Shown: piece after piece, positions 32,990 to 45,344 of the stretch | Layout of the letters: every line of letters starts with the position of its first letter | How positions within the stretch are numbered: the stretch's first letter is position 1 | Assembly (NCBI RefSeq): GCF_001638985.1 | Contig: NW_017265146.1 | Span: 558,001-622,000, forward strand | Origin: Phycomyces blakesleeanus NRRL 1555(-) | Lineage: Eukaryota; Mucoromycota; Mucoromycetes; Mucorales; Phycomycetaceae | Length of the DNA stretch: 64,000 nt | Direction: 5' to 3' | Made by a program: the position numbers and the translations under genes | The notes under the pieces: model-generated | The model's input: the letters and a program-made list of their open reading frames with translations, nothing else | Told to the model about the DNA's origin: nothing | Databases searched by the model: none

Positions 32990-34632
32990 TTATGATGATG
33001 TTTTCTTCTTGTTAAAGAAACCTATTGACCATCGACTGCTTCTCTTTTCTTGAACAGGCTGTGGTGTGGGTGGTATATCGGCCAAAGAGGATCGGGTCGA
33101 TCCGTTTGGACTGGATGAGTTTCTTGGCGAGCTCTCAGCGGGCACAATGCTCTTGGTGGCAGCCAAGATCTGAAGTTTGAGCCGGGATGGTTCATAACCT
33201 TGTCCTGACGCAATCTGGAACCATTCCCTAGCAACCGCCAGATCTTGTGGTACACCCTCACCATTAAGGAACCTTTTTATCAAAAACAAAATATGTATGT
33301 ATGTATGTATGTATGCATTGTAATCCAATTGTTCCCATTGGTTTTTATATATGTAGAATATTATTGGCGTCCCTCAACCCAACTAAACCAAGCCAAACCC
33401 ACTTAATTATTCACTTGCACTTCCGATACCATACCAATTCCATCTTCCTCCAACCCCACACTCTACCATATTCTACTCCATTCCCAAATCCAATCTCAAT
33501 CTCAAATCTCAAATCCACTCTACAATTCCAAATTCAAATCCAATAAGAATCCTTACATTTCTCCAAGCATGTGCTGTGCATAGTGGTGCGGTGAATCTGG
33601 TTGGATAGCAGCTGTCTGGTAGTACTGGAAAGCCTTTTGGTAATCCCGCTGCACACCCCAGCCGTTTCGGTAAATATCACCTAGAGAAGTCTGACAATAT
33701 GCTGTTGTCGAAACACCCTTGAGACACCAGTCGTGTGCCAGCTGATAGTTCTTTGGGACATCGCCATGACCCTTGAGATAAATAGCGGAGATTTCTTCGA
33801 GAGCTACTGCAAAGCCCTGTTCGGCTGAGGCACTGAGCCAGTGGACAGCCTTCTCCGAGTCCTGGACGACTCCACGGCCTTTCAGATAGAGGTGGCCCAA
33901 GATATATTGACAGTACTTGTCATCGGTCTTGGCTCCCTGTTCAGCGTACCTGAACGCCCGATCGTCATCACGTGGGACGTCGTGTCCAAGATCCCCCTCT
34001 GAGAACCCATAGGCCAGATCGACCAGGGCACGGGTGTCACCGTTCTCGTAAGCGCGCTGGTACCAGTACAGGGACTGCTTGAGATCCGGACGTGAGTAAT
34101 TGTACCGGTCGCTATAGAATCTGCCCAATTCGTAGGCAGCGTCTGGCTGCTTCTGTTCACCGGCGCGTTCTAGGAATGCCAGACCCCTGTCGATGTCAGG
34201 AACGCAGCCGACTCCCTTGGTCAACATAATACCGGCCAGGTAGCAAAGGGTCGGCACACCTTGTTCCGCACCAGCCATGATAAGAGCCGTGGTCGACAGG
34301 GCAACCTTGGGTGGCTGTTGTTTTCCGATTGTGATGAGATCATCTGTGCTGATGACAAGTGCCTGATTGAGCTGTTTGTCGAATACACTTCTGGACCACA
34401 GGTCGGCTTCATCCTGATCCTTTTCGATGACATCCTTTTGGCCCTCTGCATAGATGGTGCTGAGTTTTGTCTTTGCTTCGGTGTCTAGTTGCATTGCCTT
34501 GAGACGAAGGAATGTAAGGGCAGTCAGGGTCATCTCGACATTTGTGGATACTCGAATCTGTTCAGCTGCATTCACAAGTCTCAGCTGAGAAGGATGGTCA
34601 AATAATTGACCTAGACTTTGTTCGAGTTCCAT
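32990..34632 (-). CDS. Sel1-like repeat protein
   Basis: Two exons (34,632–33,557 and 33,272–32,990) joined across a 284-bp GT–AG intron give 452 residues. The repeats follow the Sel1/SLR pattern, e.g. YLAGIMLTKGVGCVPDIDRGLAFLERAGEQ, YILGHLYLKGRGVVQDSEKAVHWLSASAEQG and YRNGWGVQRDYQKAFQYYQTAA (given here as spaced motifs LxxGxGVxxDxxKAxxYxxxAA). About seven repeats fill residues 125–390. The C-terminal 60 residues are Ser/Pro-rich and end in a basic FFNKKKTSS. There is no signal peptide or membrane segment. Sel1 repeats are helical scaffolds for protein binding; in fungi such proteins include chitin-synthase activators (Skt5/Chs4 type) and ERAD adaptors. I see nothing that assigns it to one of these. 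The intron contains a (GTAT)n run near 33,293. Confidence 0.85.
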
Positions 34633-35705
34633 AGTTGTTGTCTCCAGGTCAAATCAAAGAACGAGGAAGAAGATGAATTAATTAAAGAAAGAAAAAAAAA
34701 TATATATAAAAATAAAATAGAATTTAAAATAAATTATTAAAAAAATTAAAAGAGAGAAATTAAAGAATAAAAGAAAATGAAGACAGAAAGAGACGTCCAA
34801 ATGGCGTTGTTGCGTTTTGGTTGTTTGGTTTGAGTTTTGAGTTTTGAGTTTTGAGTTTTTGGTTTGGATTTGGACAGGTAATAAATAAAGCAATAAATAA
34901 ATAAAATAAAATAATTACAATCCGTCAAAGTACAAAGACTCATAGTACTTATTGCATATTACACTCGACTAGACTAGACTGTAAGCACACAACTATACAC
35001 AAATATATATATATATATAAACGCCTATCAAATAAGATAGGGTTTAGTCAATTAAATCAACCAAAAAAAATGTCCATTATCTTCATAAAGGCAACTTGAT
35101 CTTTCGATATCTCTCCTGAACAAATGTTGATTTGTAAACAGGATTTGGCTTAAATACCGTATAATGTATATTGTGTATTGTAAATCAATATTTGATAAAG
35201 GAGAACTCAAAGAAATAAAAAGGGAAGGTTGATTTTGTAAGAGACAAAGAAAGAAAGAAGGTAAAGCAAGGTATGGATCTATATAGATAATAAGCGAAAG
35301 GGAGAAAGGAGACTATATTTGTAATTTGAATTGATAGAAATATACATAAATAAGAAACTTGGTTGGTTTGACATGAATATTAATAAAGCCACAGACATAC
35401 ACACAATTTCACTCTCTCCATTTGCTATCTCTGTATCTGTATATTTTGATCTAGTTAGCTCTCAATGTATATGCATGGATATATACATATACATATATAC
35501 ATACATGTACATCTGTGTGCATGCTTTATAATAAGATAATGCATAATTCCATAAAGGGTATATTGAATGCTTGTGTTCAAGAAAGCAAGCCAGAAAAAAA
35601 AAGGGTTGTAACGAATAAAGATCTCTATATAAAAAAAAGTCTATTTCATCCTACTGCTTTCACATGATTATCAGAAAATCAAATCTCTTCACAAGGAAAT
35701 AGGAG

Positions 35706-35745
<40 letters not shown>

Positions 35746-36922
35746 AAATAAAAACAAGAAATAAGGGGGTGAAAAATACACATAATATGTTATGATAGAA
35801 AAGTAGAGTTAAAGAAACCTATCAGAAATCCAAGTTCAAAATAGTGAATAAATAAACAAAAAAATATATTATTTACTATTATTAAATTACATATACATGT
35901 GAGTACATGTATATATATAGTTTGACATCTTTAAATACAACACAGAGTGGTCAGACGATGCTTGATAAAGAAGTACTTTGATAAAGGAGTGTAATTAGTA
36001 TGATTGGATATTAAAGTAATATTCAAAAAATAGAAAAATATTTGTAACCATGGATACATATATATCCAAGTCTTTAAATAAAGAAATGAAGAAAGAAAAT
36101 AATTAGATAGATAGATAGATAAGTAGATGAGTATATAGATAGGTTAAATACCCAATTGACCTCCTTTTGTGGGTGAATATAAAGGGGCCCTTGTACATCC
36201 TACATGTGTATATTTAATAGAGATATTGGTGGCACCACTTTTGCGATTCCTAATCAACCCAATACTCCCAAAACAAGATTAGATTTATACATATGCAAAT
36301 AATATAAAGTTTGGTCTGGTTCAATTGAATCTAATTGAATTGAATTGAATTGAATTGAATTGAATTGAATGTAATTGAATAAAAGGTGAATTGAGTCGAG
36401 TCGAATTGAGTCCAGCCACACGAATTTATTGAATACTATCGAGCCAATAAATATAATAAATGACCCTAAATTATTTGACATTTATTGATCTAAACAAGCC
36501 AATAGATAGATAAAACTAGATTAAAGAAATCTAAATAAATAAATATATAAAGTACTACAAGAAGAAAGGGAGGAAGTAATGAAAGAAAGCAATAGAAAAG
36601 AAAAGAGATAAAAGCCAAGTCTTGCACCCATTGCTTGATCAATTTCTTATAATCTTGCGCACAGACATACAAGCTAGACATAGACATAAGCGTATACACA
36701 ACAACAATGATACATCTATGTAAAGTGTGTGATTTTGGTGTGAATAGAGACATTTTAAATAAAAGAAATAATTCCTGCGTATAAATATATCTATATTAAA
36801 TAATCATGATAATCATGATAGTTTAATAGCGTCACTCTTTTCCACCCCTTCTTTTTAAGACATAAAATACACAATAAGAAAGAGAAGCACAAGCACAGGC
36901 ACAAAAAAGGGATATTGCAAAA

Positions 36923-36966
<44 letters not shown>

Positions 36967-37350
36967 CGTATTTGTATCAGATTGTTCTCCTTCTCTCTTT
37001 CTCTCTCTCTTATAACAAATTTTAAGCAGAAACACGCTATTCTTTTTATTCTTACTCTTTATTATTATTTGACATATTCATAAGCCTATCTTAAGAATAT
37101 TAAAGAAATATATATATATATATTTGTTAACATTTTAATTTTACAATAATAATTATTGTTGTATATAAAATATATATTTAATTTTAATTTTTAATATTTT
37201 TCTTCTCTCTCTTTCTCTTCTTTCACTCGTCCTTTCTTTCCTCTTTCTCTTTTATATATATATATATATATATATTGATAGCTATATATTTAATATTTGT
37301 ATGTAAGAAAATCCAAATCCAAAACTATATTTCGAATTATCCAATAGATA

Positions 37351-37396
<46 letters not shown>

Positions 37397-37577
37397 ATAT
37401 CTGTAAATACATACAAAAGTACTCATCAAAAATCTTGTAAATCAAATATTATCAATATATAAATAATATTTTATATATATATATATATTATATGAATTAT
37501 TTATAATATTTATTTCTTAAATAATAATAATAATAATACAAATAATATTTAATATATTAAAATATTATTAAATAATA
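34633..37577. other. Long divergent intergenic region rich in microsatellites
   Basis: Lies between the Sel1 gene (−) and the esterase (+), so both promoters should be here. No gene seen. Runs include (GA)n at 35,709–35,743, (GAATT)n at 36,333–36,370, (AAAT)n at 36,919–36,964 and (AT)n at 37,353–37,392. The last 300 bp before the esterase start is almost pure A/T. Confidence 0.6.
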
Positions 37578-39615
37578 ATGATACAAAAGTCGGTCTATGG
37601 GAAAAACGCAATGCCTCTATTTAAATCTCGAACCATCTTTGTGTCGGCCTCATTGTTCTTCTTGCCGGTCATGGTCCTCTGTGCAGTACTATGCCTACCA
37701 CTAATTGCATGTATTGTTGGTAAGAAGTCTTTTTTTATATTATATCTATCTTTTTATTTATTTCTTTTAAGAAAAGAATTAATATTAACATATATATACA
37801 CATATTGTTTCTTGTCTAGGTGCCATGTATTTAATTGCTTGGATAGTATATCTCCAACTCGCACAGACCCATGTCGAATTCAATCTACCTTATAATCCCT
37901 CACGCGTACTCAAAATCAACCTCATTATACTCGATCTTCTTGTCGGATGGATCTATGAGATCCCAATCATCGTATCATTCATCTATTGGCGCTACTGGAC
38001 CATGAGAAACCAAAGATTCCAACACATTGTAAAGTAAGGCAACAATAACTATAGTCATTATGTAAATGTATATATGCATATAAAAGGACCCGAGGATATA
38101 AATATAAATATATATTATGTTATATTTAATATACTACACTATACTACATTACACTACATTACATAGAATGCTTATTGTTCTTTATCTCTTTATCTATATT
38201 AATCTCGGACCCTTTTATATAAAATAATTTATATTATATTATCTTATTTATTTATTTTTAGGCGGGACATTACTTATTCGGATGCTGATCCAGACTGTAA
38301 GCTCGACGTCTACTCACCTAGTGCTAGTCCTTTGGGCGATAAAAAGAAATCACCAATCGTTGTATTCATCTATGGCGGGTCATGGTCATCTGGGTCAAAA
38401 TACATCTACACCCCACTGGCCAATACGCTGCGAGAGATGGGCTATGTGGTTGTTGTGCCCGACTATCGCAAATACCCGCGTGTCATGGTGGACGAGATGT
38501 ATGCCGACGTTCGACAGGCAATCAAGTGGGCCTACAAACATGCTTCCGAAATCCACGGAGATCCAGAACTGCTCTATGTCATGGGCCACAGTGCAGGTGC
38601 ACATCTTGTATCCCAGGTTGTCTTGACCGATTTGGTTGACAAGGCATCCTATGCTGAAGCAGCTCGTGACAGAACAGCGAATCATAATAGCCACGGCCAT
38701 AACCATACCAGTAGTATTAATAGTAATAATAGCAGCAATAGCAACATGTCATCATTGATCAGTGAAAAGCATGATCCATCATCAATTATCAAACCTATGA
38801 TGATGGCACCACCGCATCATACAACTTCATTACCACCACCATCACCACCACTGCCACTTTATAACCACAGCCATCATCCTATTCATGGAAGCATCTATGA
38901 TTTCTTACCTCAAGTCGAAGGTCTCTTGTTGTAAGTGATTTTTCTTTTTCTTTTTTGACATTTGATTATTATCTGTAATTCGTTTTGATTTTTTTTTCTC
39001 TTGTGTGTGCTATGTTTATCAGACTCGCGGGTGTTTACAACATTGAAACTCACCTTGAACATGAAACAAGTCGTGGAGTGGAAAAGATATCAGCCATGGC
39101 ACGGGCAATGGGATCTAGTGTGGATGGCTATCGAGCAAACTCGCCGACCGAGTTAATAAGATCCAGTCAGGGACTGTTTGCTACCTCGACCGAAGTGATT
39201 GACTTTATGCCCAGGATTCTGTTTATACATGGTGAAATTGACACCACCGTACCAAAGGAACAATCGGCGGAGATGTACAACGTCCTCGGAGAAGTCTTGT
39301 CACCCGAACGCCGCGTTGAAGTCGACATTCGCATGCTATTCTACAAATCAATGAGTCACTCACAATGTGTTACAGGTAAACTTAATGATGATTAGAAACA
39401 ATTCTATTAAATATAGATATAAAACATACATTTTTTTTCTTTACATGTATCACTAACTTGACTTTATTTTTACACACCTTTATAAATTTTTTTTTGTGCT
39501 CATAACTTTATATATAGCATTCATGCCAAGTTGTTTGGGTAAAGACAGGTTACAGAAATCATTGGCAAGAGATATCCAAGAATTCATCAATGTACCTGTG
39601 GATGAAGATGAATAA
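37578..39615 (+). CDS. Prenylcysteine methylesterase-like alpha/beta hydrolase (ICME-like), membrane-anchored
   Basis: Five exons (37,578–37,719; 37,820–38,033; 38,262–38,930; 39,023–39,375; 39,518–39,615) with GT–AG introns give 491 residues. The first 120 residues hold two or three hydrophobic segments, so the enzyme is probably membrane-bound. The hydrolase part starts with DITYSDADPDCKLDVYSP, typical of isoprenylcysteine alpha-carbonyl methylesterases and related BD-FAE esterases. The oxyanion loop reads IYGGSW (usually HGG), the nucleophile elbow GHSAGAH, the acid HGEIDTTVP and the His KSMSHSQ. Between elbow and acid is a His/Ser/Asn/Pro-rich insert of about 80 residues (from TANHNSHGHNH to SHHPIHG) not expected in the family. 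Plant ICME hydrolyses prenylcysteine methyl esters; the substrate here is inferred. Confidence 0.85.
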
Positions 39616-39860
39616 AACCAGTAAAAAAAAAAAAAAAAAAAAACAAAACAAATGAATATTAAAGAACTCTTGGGGTTTATTTTTACTTCTTTAGTTCATT
39701 AGTGTGTGTAGATAAGTCGCGACCTCTTCTTCTTCTTCTTATTATTATTTTTATATATATTCTTCTTGTATATCTTGAATGCACTTGCTTATAATAATAC
39801 CCCTCTCTTTTTCTCCTATTCTTCCTCTTCTTTCTTTATTATTTCTCCTCATTATTTAAT

Positions 39861-39893
<33 letters not shown>

Positions 39894-40397
39894 AATTATT
39901 ATTATTATTACTGTACTTTGTGTATTGTATTGTGCAATAAAAGAAAAATCTACTGCTACAAAGTATAAAGGTTATTAATAATTATTTTGGTATTAACAAA
40001 AACCAAAGTCAAAGTCAAAGTCAAGGTCAAGGCCAAGGTCAAACCCAAACCCAAAAATCAAAATCAAAGTTAAAAAATGAAGAATAGCCTCCCTCTTTAT
40101 TGTTCCTTTATTTTATTTACTATACCTCTTTCCCTCCTTCTTTATTATTATTATTATTATTATTATATTGTCTATGGGTTATTAATAATGATATATGAAT
40201 AGGCAGAGTGTATTAAAAGAGAGAGAGAGATGGAGACAGGGAGATGGTGTATAAATATATGAATATATAAATATTTATATACATAAAGGATAAAGAAGAA
40301 CAAGAGAATGCCTGGCGTTTATATGAATATTTCTAAAAAGTTAATATGAAAAGAACAAAAAAAGAAAAGAAAAGAAAGCTGATAATAAAGATTGTCA
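39616..40397. other. Convergent intergenic region with simple repeats
   Basis: 3' flanks of the esterase (+) and the SAP protein (−). It contains an A-run at 39,620–39,643, (ACT)n at 39,861–39,893, and a hexamer-like CAAAGT/CAAGGT array at about 40,005–40,060. No gene seen. Confidence 0.6.
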
Positions 40398-41654
40398 TTA
40401 ATTGGATTTGGATTTGGATTTGAACAGCTCTTTGAGTCCATCTTCTCCCATTGTCAACCAGACCAACACACTTGCTCCAATGGTTCCGTTGATCCACATA
40501 TCACGGCTGCTAGTTTCTCCAGCATTAGACTCGTGTGAAGAGTTTGATGATTGATGTTTCTCACGCAACATCTCAGTGCAGCTATTACTGTTATTGGTTT
40601 GGGTTGTTTTGTTCTTTTTGGTCTGACGGTGTAATTCACTTTCGGCATTTTCCCGTGCAATAGCCTCAGCTTGGTCCTTTTGAACCATTTCCAACATTTC
40701 TCTCAACATATCTTCCTGTCCTTGATCTGCAGGATTACTGGCCGGTGCCCAATCTTTTCCTACATTTGATGGAGATTCTGGTGAAGGTGGGGGAGGAGAT
40801 GGAGTTGATGAAGATGGCGATGATACCGGTGTTGATTGCGGAGTAGGTGGTGTTGATGGTGGTGTTGATGAAGTTGATGAAGTTGATGATGTTGTTGATG
40901 ACGACAAAGACTGCTTCAATGCAGAAATATCAATTGGATTTTCGATCGGAGTCTCATTAGCAACAGTTTTGAGACTGTCTGGCATGATGGTCGAAGATTT
41001 TGATTTTGTTGAGGGTGCTCCTCTTGCTCCATGGGTACCAACCTTTTGTTCAAAGGCTTTCATCCAAGCAACATTAACATCCTCTGGCGCATCGTTTTCG
41101 TCGGTCTCAGGTTTGAGTTCAGTTTCGACTTTGGGTGTTTCCAATTCAACTTGTTCGACTGGTTTGGTGAGAGGTGGCGGCGATGGTGCCAAAGGATGAG
41201 GTTTTGCAGGGAGCTTTTTGGCGTTGTTGCTGATTGGTTTGCTGGTACGCTGGGATGCTCTCAATGCAAACGCTTTGGCCCACTCGAGATCGCCTTCGTC
41301 CTCTGGTTCGGTGGTTCGGGTGGATTCGACTGCTGGGGTAGAGGCGATTGGTTCCAGGGTTGTTGGTGGAGTGGATGGAGTGGGTGTAGGTGTAGGTGTA
41401 GGTGTAGATGATGCCGGCTTTGTGGAAGTTGAGTCAGGAACAACGTCAGGGTGTCTAGCAACCTTTGGGTCCTTGAACGCAGCCAGGCGACTGATAAGTT
41501 CGTTCTTTGTGCCTGTGGGGTCAATGTTGTGTTCTTGTGCTAGTTCTAGTAGTTCATTCTTTTTAAGCTTTCTGAGGTGGGCCTTGTTCCACACCGCACG
41601 CTGGACATATGTGTGCAACGGGCGGCACTGCACTAAAGAAGATCTCCACAGCAT
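40398..41654 (-). CDS. Mitochondrial SAP-domain protein, Aim34-like
   Basis: Single exon, 418 residues from the ATG at 41,654. An in-frame ATG 14 codons upstream would put a hydrophobic stretch before the presequence, so I prefer 41,654. The N terminus (MLWRSSLVQCRPLHTYVQR) is rich in Arg and lacks acids, as in mitochondrial presequences. A SAP motif follows at residues 27–60 (LRKLKKNELLELAQEHNI, GTKNELISRL). The middle is Pro/Ser/Thr-rich low complexity. The C terminus has one membrane segment (GTIGASVLVWLTM) and a Lys/Ser tail. Presequence, SAP and C-terminal membrane segment match yeast Aim34, whose role is poorly defined. It is head-to-head with the stress-protein gene. Confidence 0.75.
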   Translation of the reverse strand: MLWRSSLVQCRPLHTYVQRAVWNKAHLRKLKKNELLELAQEHNIDPTGTKNELISRLAAFKDPKVARHPDVVPDSTSTKPASSTPTPTPTPTPSTPPTTLEPIASTPAVESTRTTEPEDEGDLEWAKAFALRASQRTSKPISNNAKKLPAKPHPLAPSPPPLTKPVEQVELETPKVETELKPETDENDAPEDVNVAWMKAFEQKVGTHGARGAPSTKSKSSTIMPDSLKTVANETPIENPIDISALKQSLSSSTTSSTSSTSSTPPSTPPTPQSTPVSSPSSSTPSPPPPSPESPSNVGKDWAPASNPADQGQEDMLREMLEMVQKDQAEAIARENAESELHRQTKKNKTTQTNNSNSCTEMLREKHQSSNSSHESNAGETSSRDMWINGTIGASVLVWLTMGEDGLKELFKSKSKSN

Positions 41655-42401
41655 ATTTTTTTTTAGATGAAAATTTAAAATAAAATAAACAAACAAATAA
41701 GCAAGGGAAAAAAATAGTTGATATATATTTTTTTTTATTTATATAGTCTGTTCATTCCCTATTCTAAAAAATTGTTAATTACAGACACGGTATAGATAAG
41801 AGTGGCTTATCACATTCTGGGTTTATTCTGTTCGATTCCATTTTAATTCCTTTCACATTATCCGTTTTCACTGATTAAATTATTGGTTTGTCTGCCATGT
41901 ATATATATATATAAAGTATTTTATTAATGGACAAGAGATTCATAGAGAAGTACAAGGAGAAAGAGAGAGAGAGAGAGAAAGTGAGGATATGTAGCGGAGT
42001 GCAGTGTAACAAAGAGTGATTTACTGTTTTATAGAAAACGGGTGCAGACGGGTCTTAGCTTTACAAAATACTCATACAGTACATTACAGCATACAACAGT
42101 ACAATTACAGTTACAGTACACAAACAGTGATGTCTAGAGATTTTAACCTTTTAATTTTATAATAAAATAAATAAATAAATAAATCATCCAATAAATGCGT
42201 ACATGTGAATATACAAGCTGAAACCATAAAATATCTACTAAATATTTGAATTTAGTTTAATTTCGTTTCTGCTTCTGCTTCTGCTTCTTCTTCTTCTTAT
42301 TTTCTATACATTTTCTATACCTCTTCTATATATATATATATATATTTGTATATTTGTATACATATTTACATAATCATACGCATAAACACATATTTATCCA
42401 A
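41655..42401. promoter_or_regulatory. Divergent promoter region between SAP protein and universal stress protein
   Basis: 747 bp between two divergent starts. It contains TATATATATAAAG near 41,900, a GA tract at about 41,962–41,980, and CT-rich tracts leading into a TATATA run at 42,330–42,345 before the stress-protein start. No gene seen. Confidence 0.4.
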
Positions 42402-43010
42402 ATGGCAACAGAAGCTCATCATGACGTGACCCTTCACTCAGACCACCCTGAACTAGACACCGAAGGACAACATATTGACCGTGTTGTGTTTGTCTGTATT
42501 GAAGAAAAGTCAGGCCATAGTGTCCTCAACTGGGCAGTCAAACAGTTTATTCGCCCAGAATCAGATCTAGTAAGTCTTTTTTTTTTTTTTAGAAAAATAA
42601 ATAATGAGAGGATTGTGGCTCACACTAAGAAAACACTTAAAAAGGTGGTCCTTATTCATGTCAGACCTATTGATATTCCATCTGCTCCATACATGAACAC
42701 AACCAGTAGTGGACAAGAAGTACCAGATATCCGACGCGAAGAAAGCCACAAGATGCTACGGGAGTTTGCTCATGAACTGGTCTCCAAAAAGATTACTTGC
42801 AAGGCAGTGTCGATGATCGGAGACCCAAAGAGTGAGATTGTGCGCAAGGTTATTGAAACAAAGGCCGATGTGCTGATTATGGGATCTCGTCAATTGGGTG
42901 CCATCAAGCGTGCTTTCTTGGGTAGTGTGAGCGACTACTGTGCTCATAATTGTCCTTGCACTGTGGTTATTGCCAAAACTGCCGATACAGTAGAATCAGA
43001 AGAGGCATAA
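42402..43010 (+). CDS. Universal stress protein (UspA family)
   Basis: Two exons (42,402–42,569 and 42,645–43,010) give 177 residues. The ATG at 42,402 has a good context (CAAATGG); an in-frame ATG at 42,354 would add 16 residues of unlikely sequence. The Rossmann-like fold begins RVVFVCIEEKSGHSVLNWAV, with VVLIHVRP continuing after the splice. The ATP-binding signature is in the C-terminal half: LIMGSRQLGAIKRAFLGSVS, the G-x2-G-x9-G(S/T) pattern of ATP-binding USPs, then CTVVIAK. The 75-bp intron is a multiple of three and has no in-frame stop, so retention would add 25 residues between the first helix and the second strand; loss of the DLVVLIHV join argues that splicing is the functional form. 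Confidence 0.9.
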   Translation: MATEAHHDVTLHSDHPELDTEGQHIDRVVFVCIEEKSGHSVLNWAVKQFIRPESDLVSLFFFFRKINNERIVAHTKKTLKKVVLIHVRPIDIPSAPYMNTTSSGQEVPDIRREESHKMLREFAHELVSKKITCKAVSMIGDPKSEIVRKVIETKADVLIMGSRQLGAIKRAFLGSVSDYCAHNCPCTVVIAKTADTVESEEA

Positions 43011-43281
43011 AAAGAGAGAAATCATCTTCTGTGTATTGTAACGTAGCGTAATGTAATGTAATGTATTGTATTGTTTAATGGTTAATGTTGATGATAATTG
43101 TTTGTATTAAAGGAGTATATTTTCATTTTTATTTTTTGAATGTTGGTTTTTTGGAATGAAAAGTACAAGGCAAAAAAAAAGGGAGAATAATGAGAGATCA
43201 AAAGATAGATAGAGTAATAGAGAGAGAGAGAGAGTAACAAAGAGAATAATGAAATATAATATTATGAGGGGAATTCACTTA

Positions 43282-45344
43282 TTAGTTCTCTTCAGGCTTC
43301 ATGGCAGGGAAGAGGAGGACCTCCTATAGAATTTTTAAGAAAAATCATGTTTAGAACAAAAACACAGACATACATATAACACCTCTTGCGATAAGCCAAT
43401 AGACTATTCCCTCTTCCTCTTTGTATTTGTCCTGCGCTCATTCTCATTCTGCCAACTATAACTACAGCTACATCTATAACTCAAATAAAAAACATTATTT
43501 ACCTTGATGTTGTTGGAGTTGGTCAAGAACATGGTCAAACGATCAATTCCCATACCCCAACCACCAGTGGGGGGCAGACCATACTCAAGAGCCTGACAGA
43601 AGTTCTCGTCAATCATCTGAGCCTCGTCATCACCAGCATCCTTGTCCGAGGCCTGCTGGGCGAAACGCTCGCGCTGGTCAAAGGGATCGTTCAACTCGGT
43701 GTAGGCATTGCAGACTTCCTTGGTGGCAACAAAGAGCTCGAAACGCTCGCAGAGACCGGCACGCTCGCGATGCTTCTTGGCAAGAGGAGACATCATCATG
43801 GGGTGACCAGTGATGAAGGTGGGGCTGATGCAAGAGACCTCGAGGAAGTCACCGACAAGCTTGTCCAAGAGACGGGCACTGGTGCGGGGAGCAGAGCAGT
43901 CGACGTTGTGCTTGATGCAGAGGTCGGAAAGGAACTTGGTTCCTTCGGGGGTCTGCAACTTGTCGCCGGCAGGGAAGGTGACATTGAGCTTCTCCTCAAG
44001 GGTCTGGATCATGTCCATACGGCGGAAGGGAGGAGTGAAATCGATCTCGAGAGCGGGCTCGGTGGGACCCTGGGGATGGTACTCAACCTTGTACGATCCG
44101 AACAGGGCCTTGACCATGCCGGACAACAACTCTTCGGTCATGTTCATCAAGTCGTACATATCGGCGTAGGCCATGTAGAACTCGCAGGTGGTGAACTCGG
44201 GGTTGTGGGTAAGATCGATGGACTCGTTACGGAACTGACGTCCGATTTCGTAGACTCTGTCAAGACCACCGACGGTCAACATCTTGAGGTAGAGCTCAGG
44301 GGCGATACGCATGAACATGTCCAACTTCAAGTCATTGTGGTGGGTGACAAAGGGCTTGGCGGTGGCACCACCGGCAATCTGGTTCATCATGGGTGTCTCG
44401 ACTTCAAGGAAACCACGGGTATCCAAGAACTTACGGAGGTGAGAGATGATCTTAGCACGGGTGATGAACTTGTCGCGGACGTTGTTGTTCATGATCAAAT
44501 CGATCCAGCGCTGGCGGTAACGGAGCTCCTGGTCCTTGAAGCCGTAGTTTGCCTTGGGCAACATGCGCAGACAAGGAGACAACAACAGAATAGACTTAGG
44601 GAAGATGGACAACTCACCGCGCTTGGTTTTGCCGGGTACACCACGTACACCAACGATGTCACCACGGCGCAAAAGGTCGTGGATCTCAGCGTACTTGGAC
44701 TCGTCTTCGGCATCCTGAGCAGCAGCCATGACCTGGATCTTGACGCCCTCACCGTGGAGATCGTAGAATCTCAACTTGGCGCCAGCAGCACGCTTGTTGT
44801 GGATACGACCTGACACAGTCACGATCTGGTTGTCCTGACGCTCGCCAGTGGGGATATCGTTGTACTTGGCAATAAACTCAGGCAAGCTCAACTCGACCTG
44901 GAACTTGTGGGGGTAAGGGTTGGGCTGCTGAGTCTCGCGCAAGTGGCGGATGCTCTTGGAACGCAACTCAAAGTACTGGTTGGGGTTCAATTCATCCTCA
45001 CCCTCCTCAGCACTCTTGGTCTTCTCGACAACAGGAGCCGCAGCGGCCTTGGCAGCCTTGGCAGCTTCCTTCTCGCGCTGCTTAGTACGACGCTTGATTT
45101 CCCTTTATAAACATACAGCCACACGAATTCCACAAATTCAATCAATATCAATTGAGTACTCTTGGTTGCGCGTACTTGAACTTCTTTAACGTCTCCTTTT
45201 TTCTTTCTTTCTTTCTTTCTTTCTTCTTCTTTTTTCTTCTTCTTCAGTGTTGTTTCCTTGTAATACTTACGACTTGGAAATCATCTCGCCAGTGAAGGGA
45301 TCCTTCTGGAGGTTCTTCTCGTTGACAAATTCAACAGTGGACAT
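43282..45344 (-). CDS. KRS1: Lysyl-tRNA synthetase, cytosolic type (class II)
   Basis: Three exons (45,344–45,271; 45,102–43,503; 43,323–43,282) give 571 residues, normal for eukaryotic KRS. The N-terminal extension is Lys/Ala-rich ([20 protein letters not shown]), the tRNA-binding helix of eukaryotic enzymes. An OB-fold anticodon-binding domain follows ([21 protein letters not shown]). The class II core has motif 2 ([18 protein letters not shown]) and motif 3 ([15 protein letters not shown]), plus [17 protein letters not shown]. The last exon encodes [13 protein letters not shown]. It charges tRNA-Lys with lysine using ATP. No mitochondrial presequence is visible. The coding region is G+C-richer with strong codon choice, as expected for high expression. 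A 347-codon antisense frame at 43,770 is a by-product of that bias. Confidence 0.97.

Noticed and set aside
39620..39643. Poly(A) run as the tail of a retro-copied gene
   Set aside because: The esterase upstream has four introns, so it is not a processed copy. The run is one of many simple repeats.
43770..44813. 347-codon open frame antisense to KRS1
   Set aside because: It lies wholly within the KRS1 coding exon and arises from the biased codon use of that gene. It has no recognisable domain.
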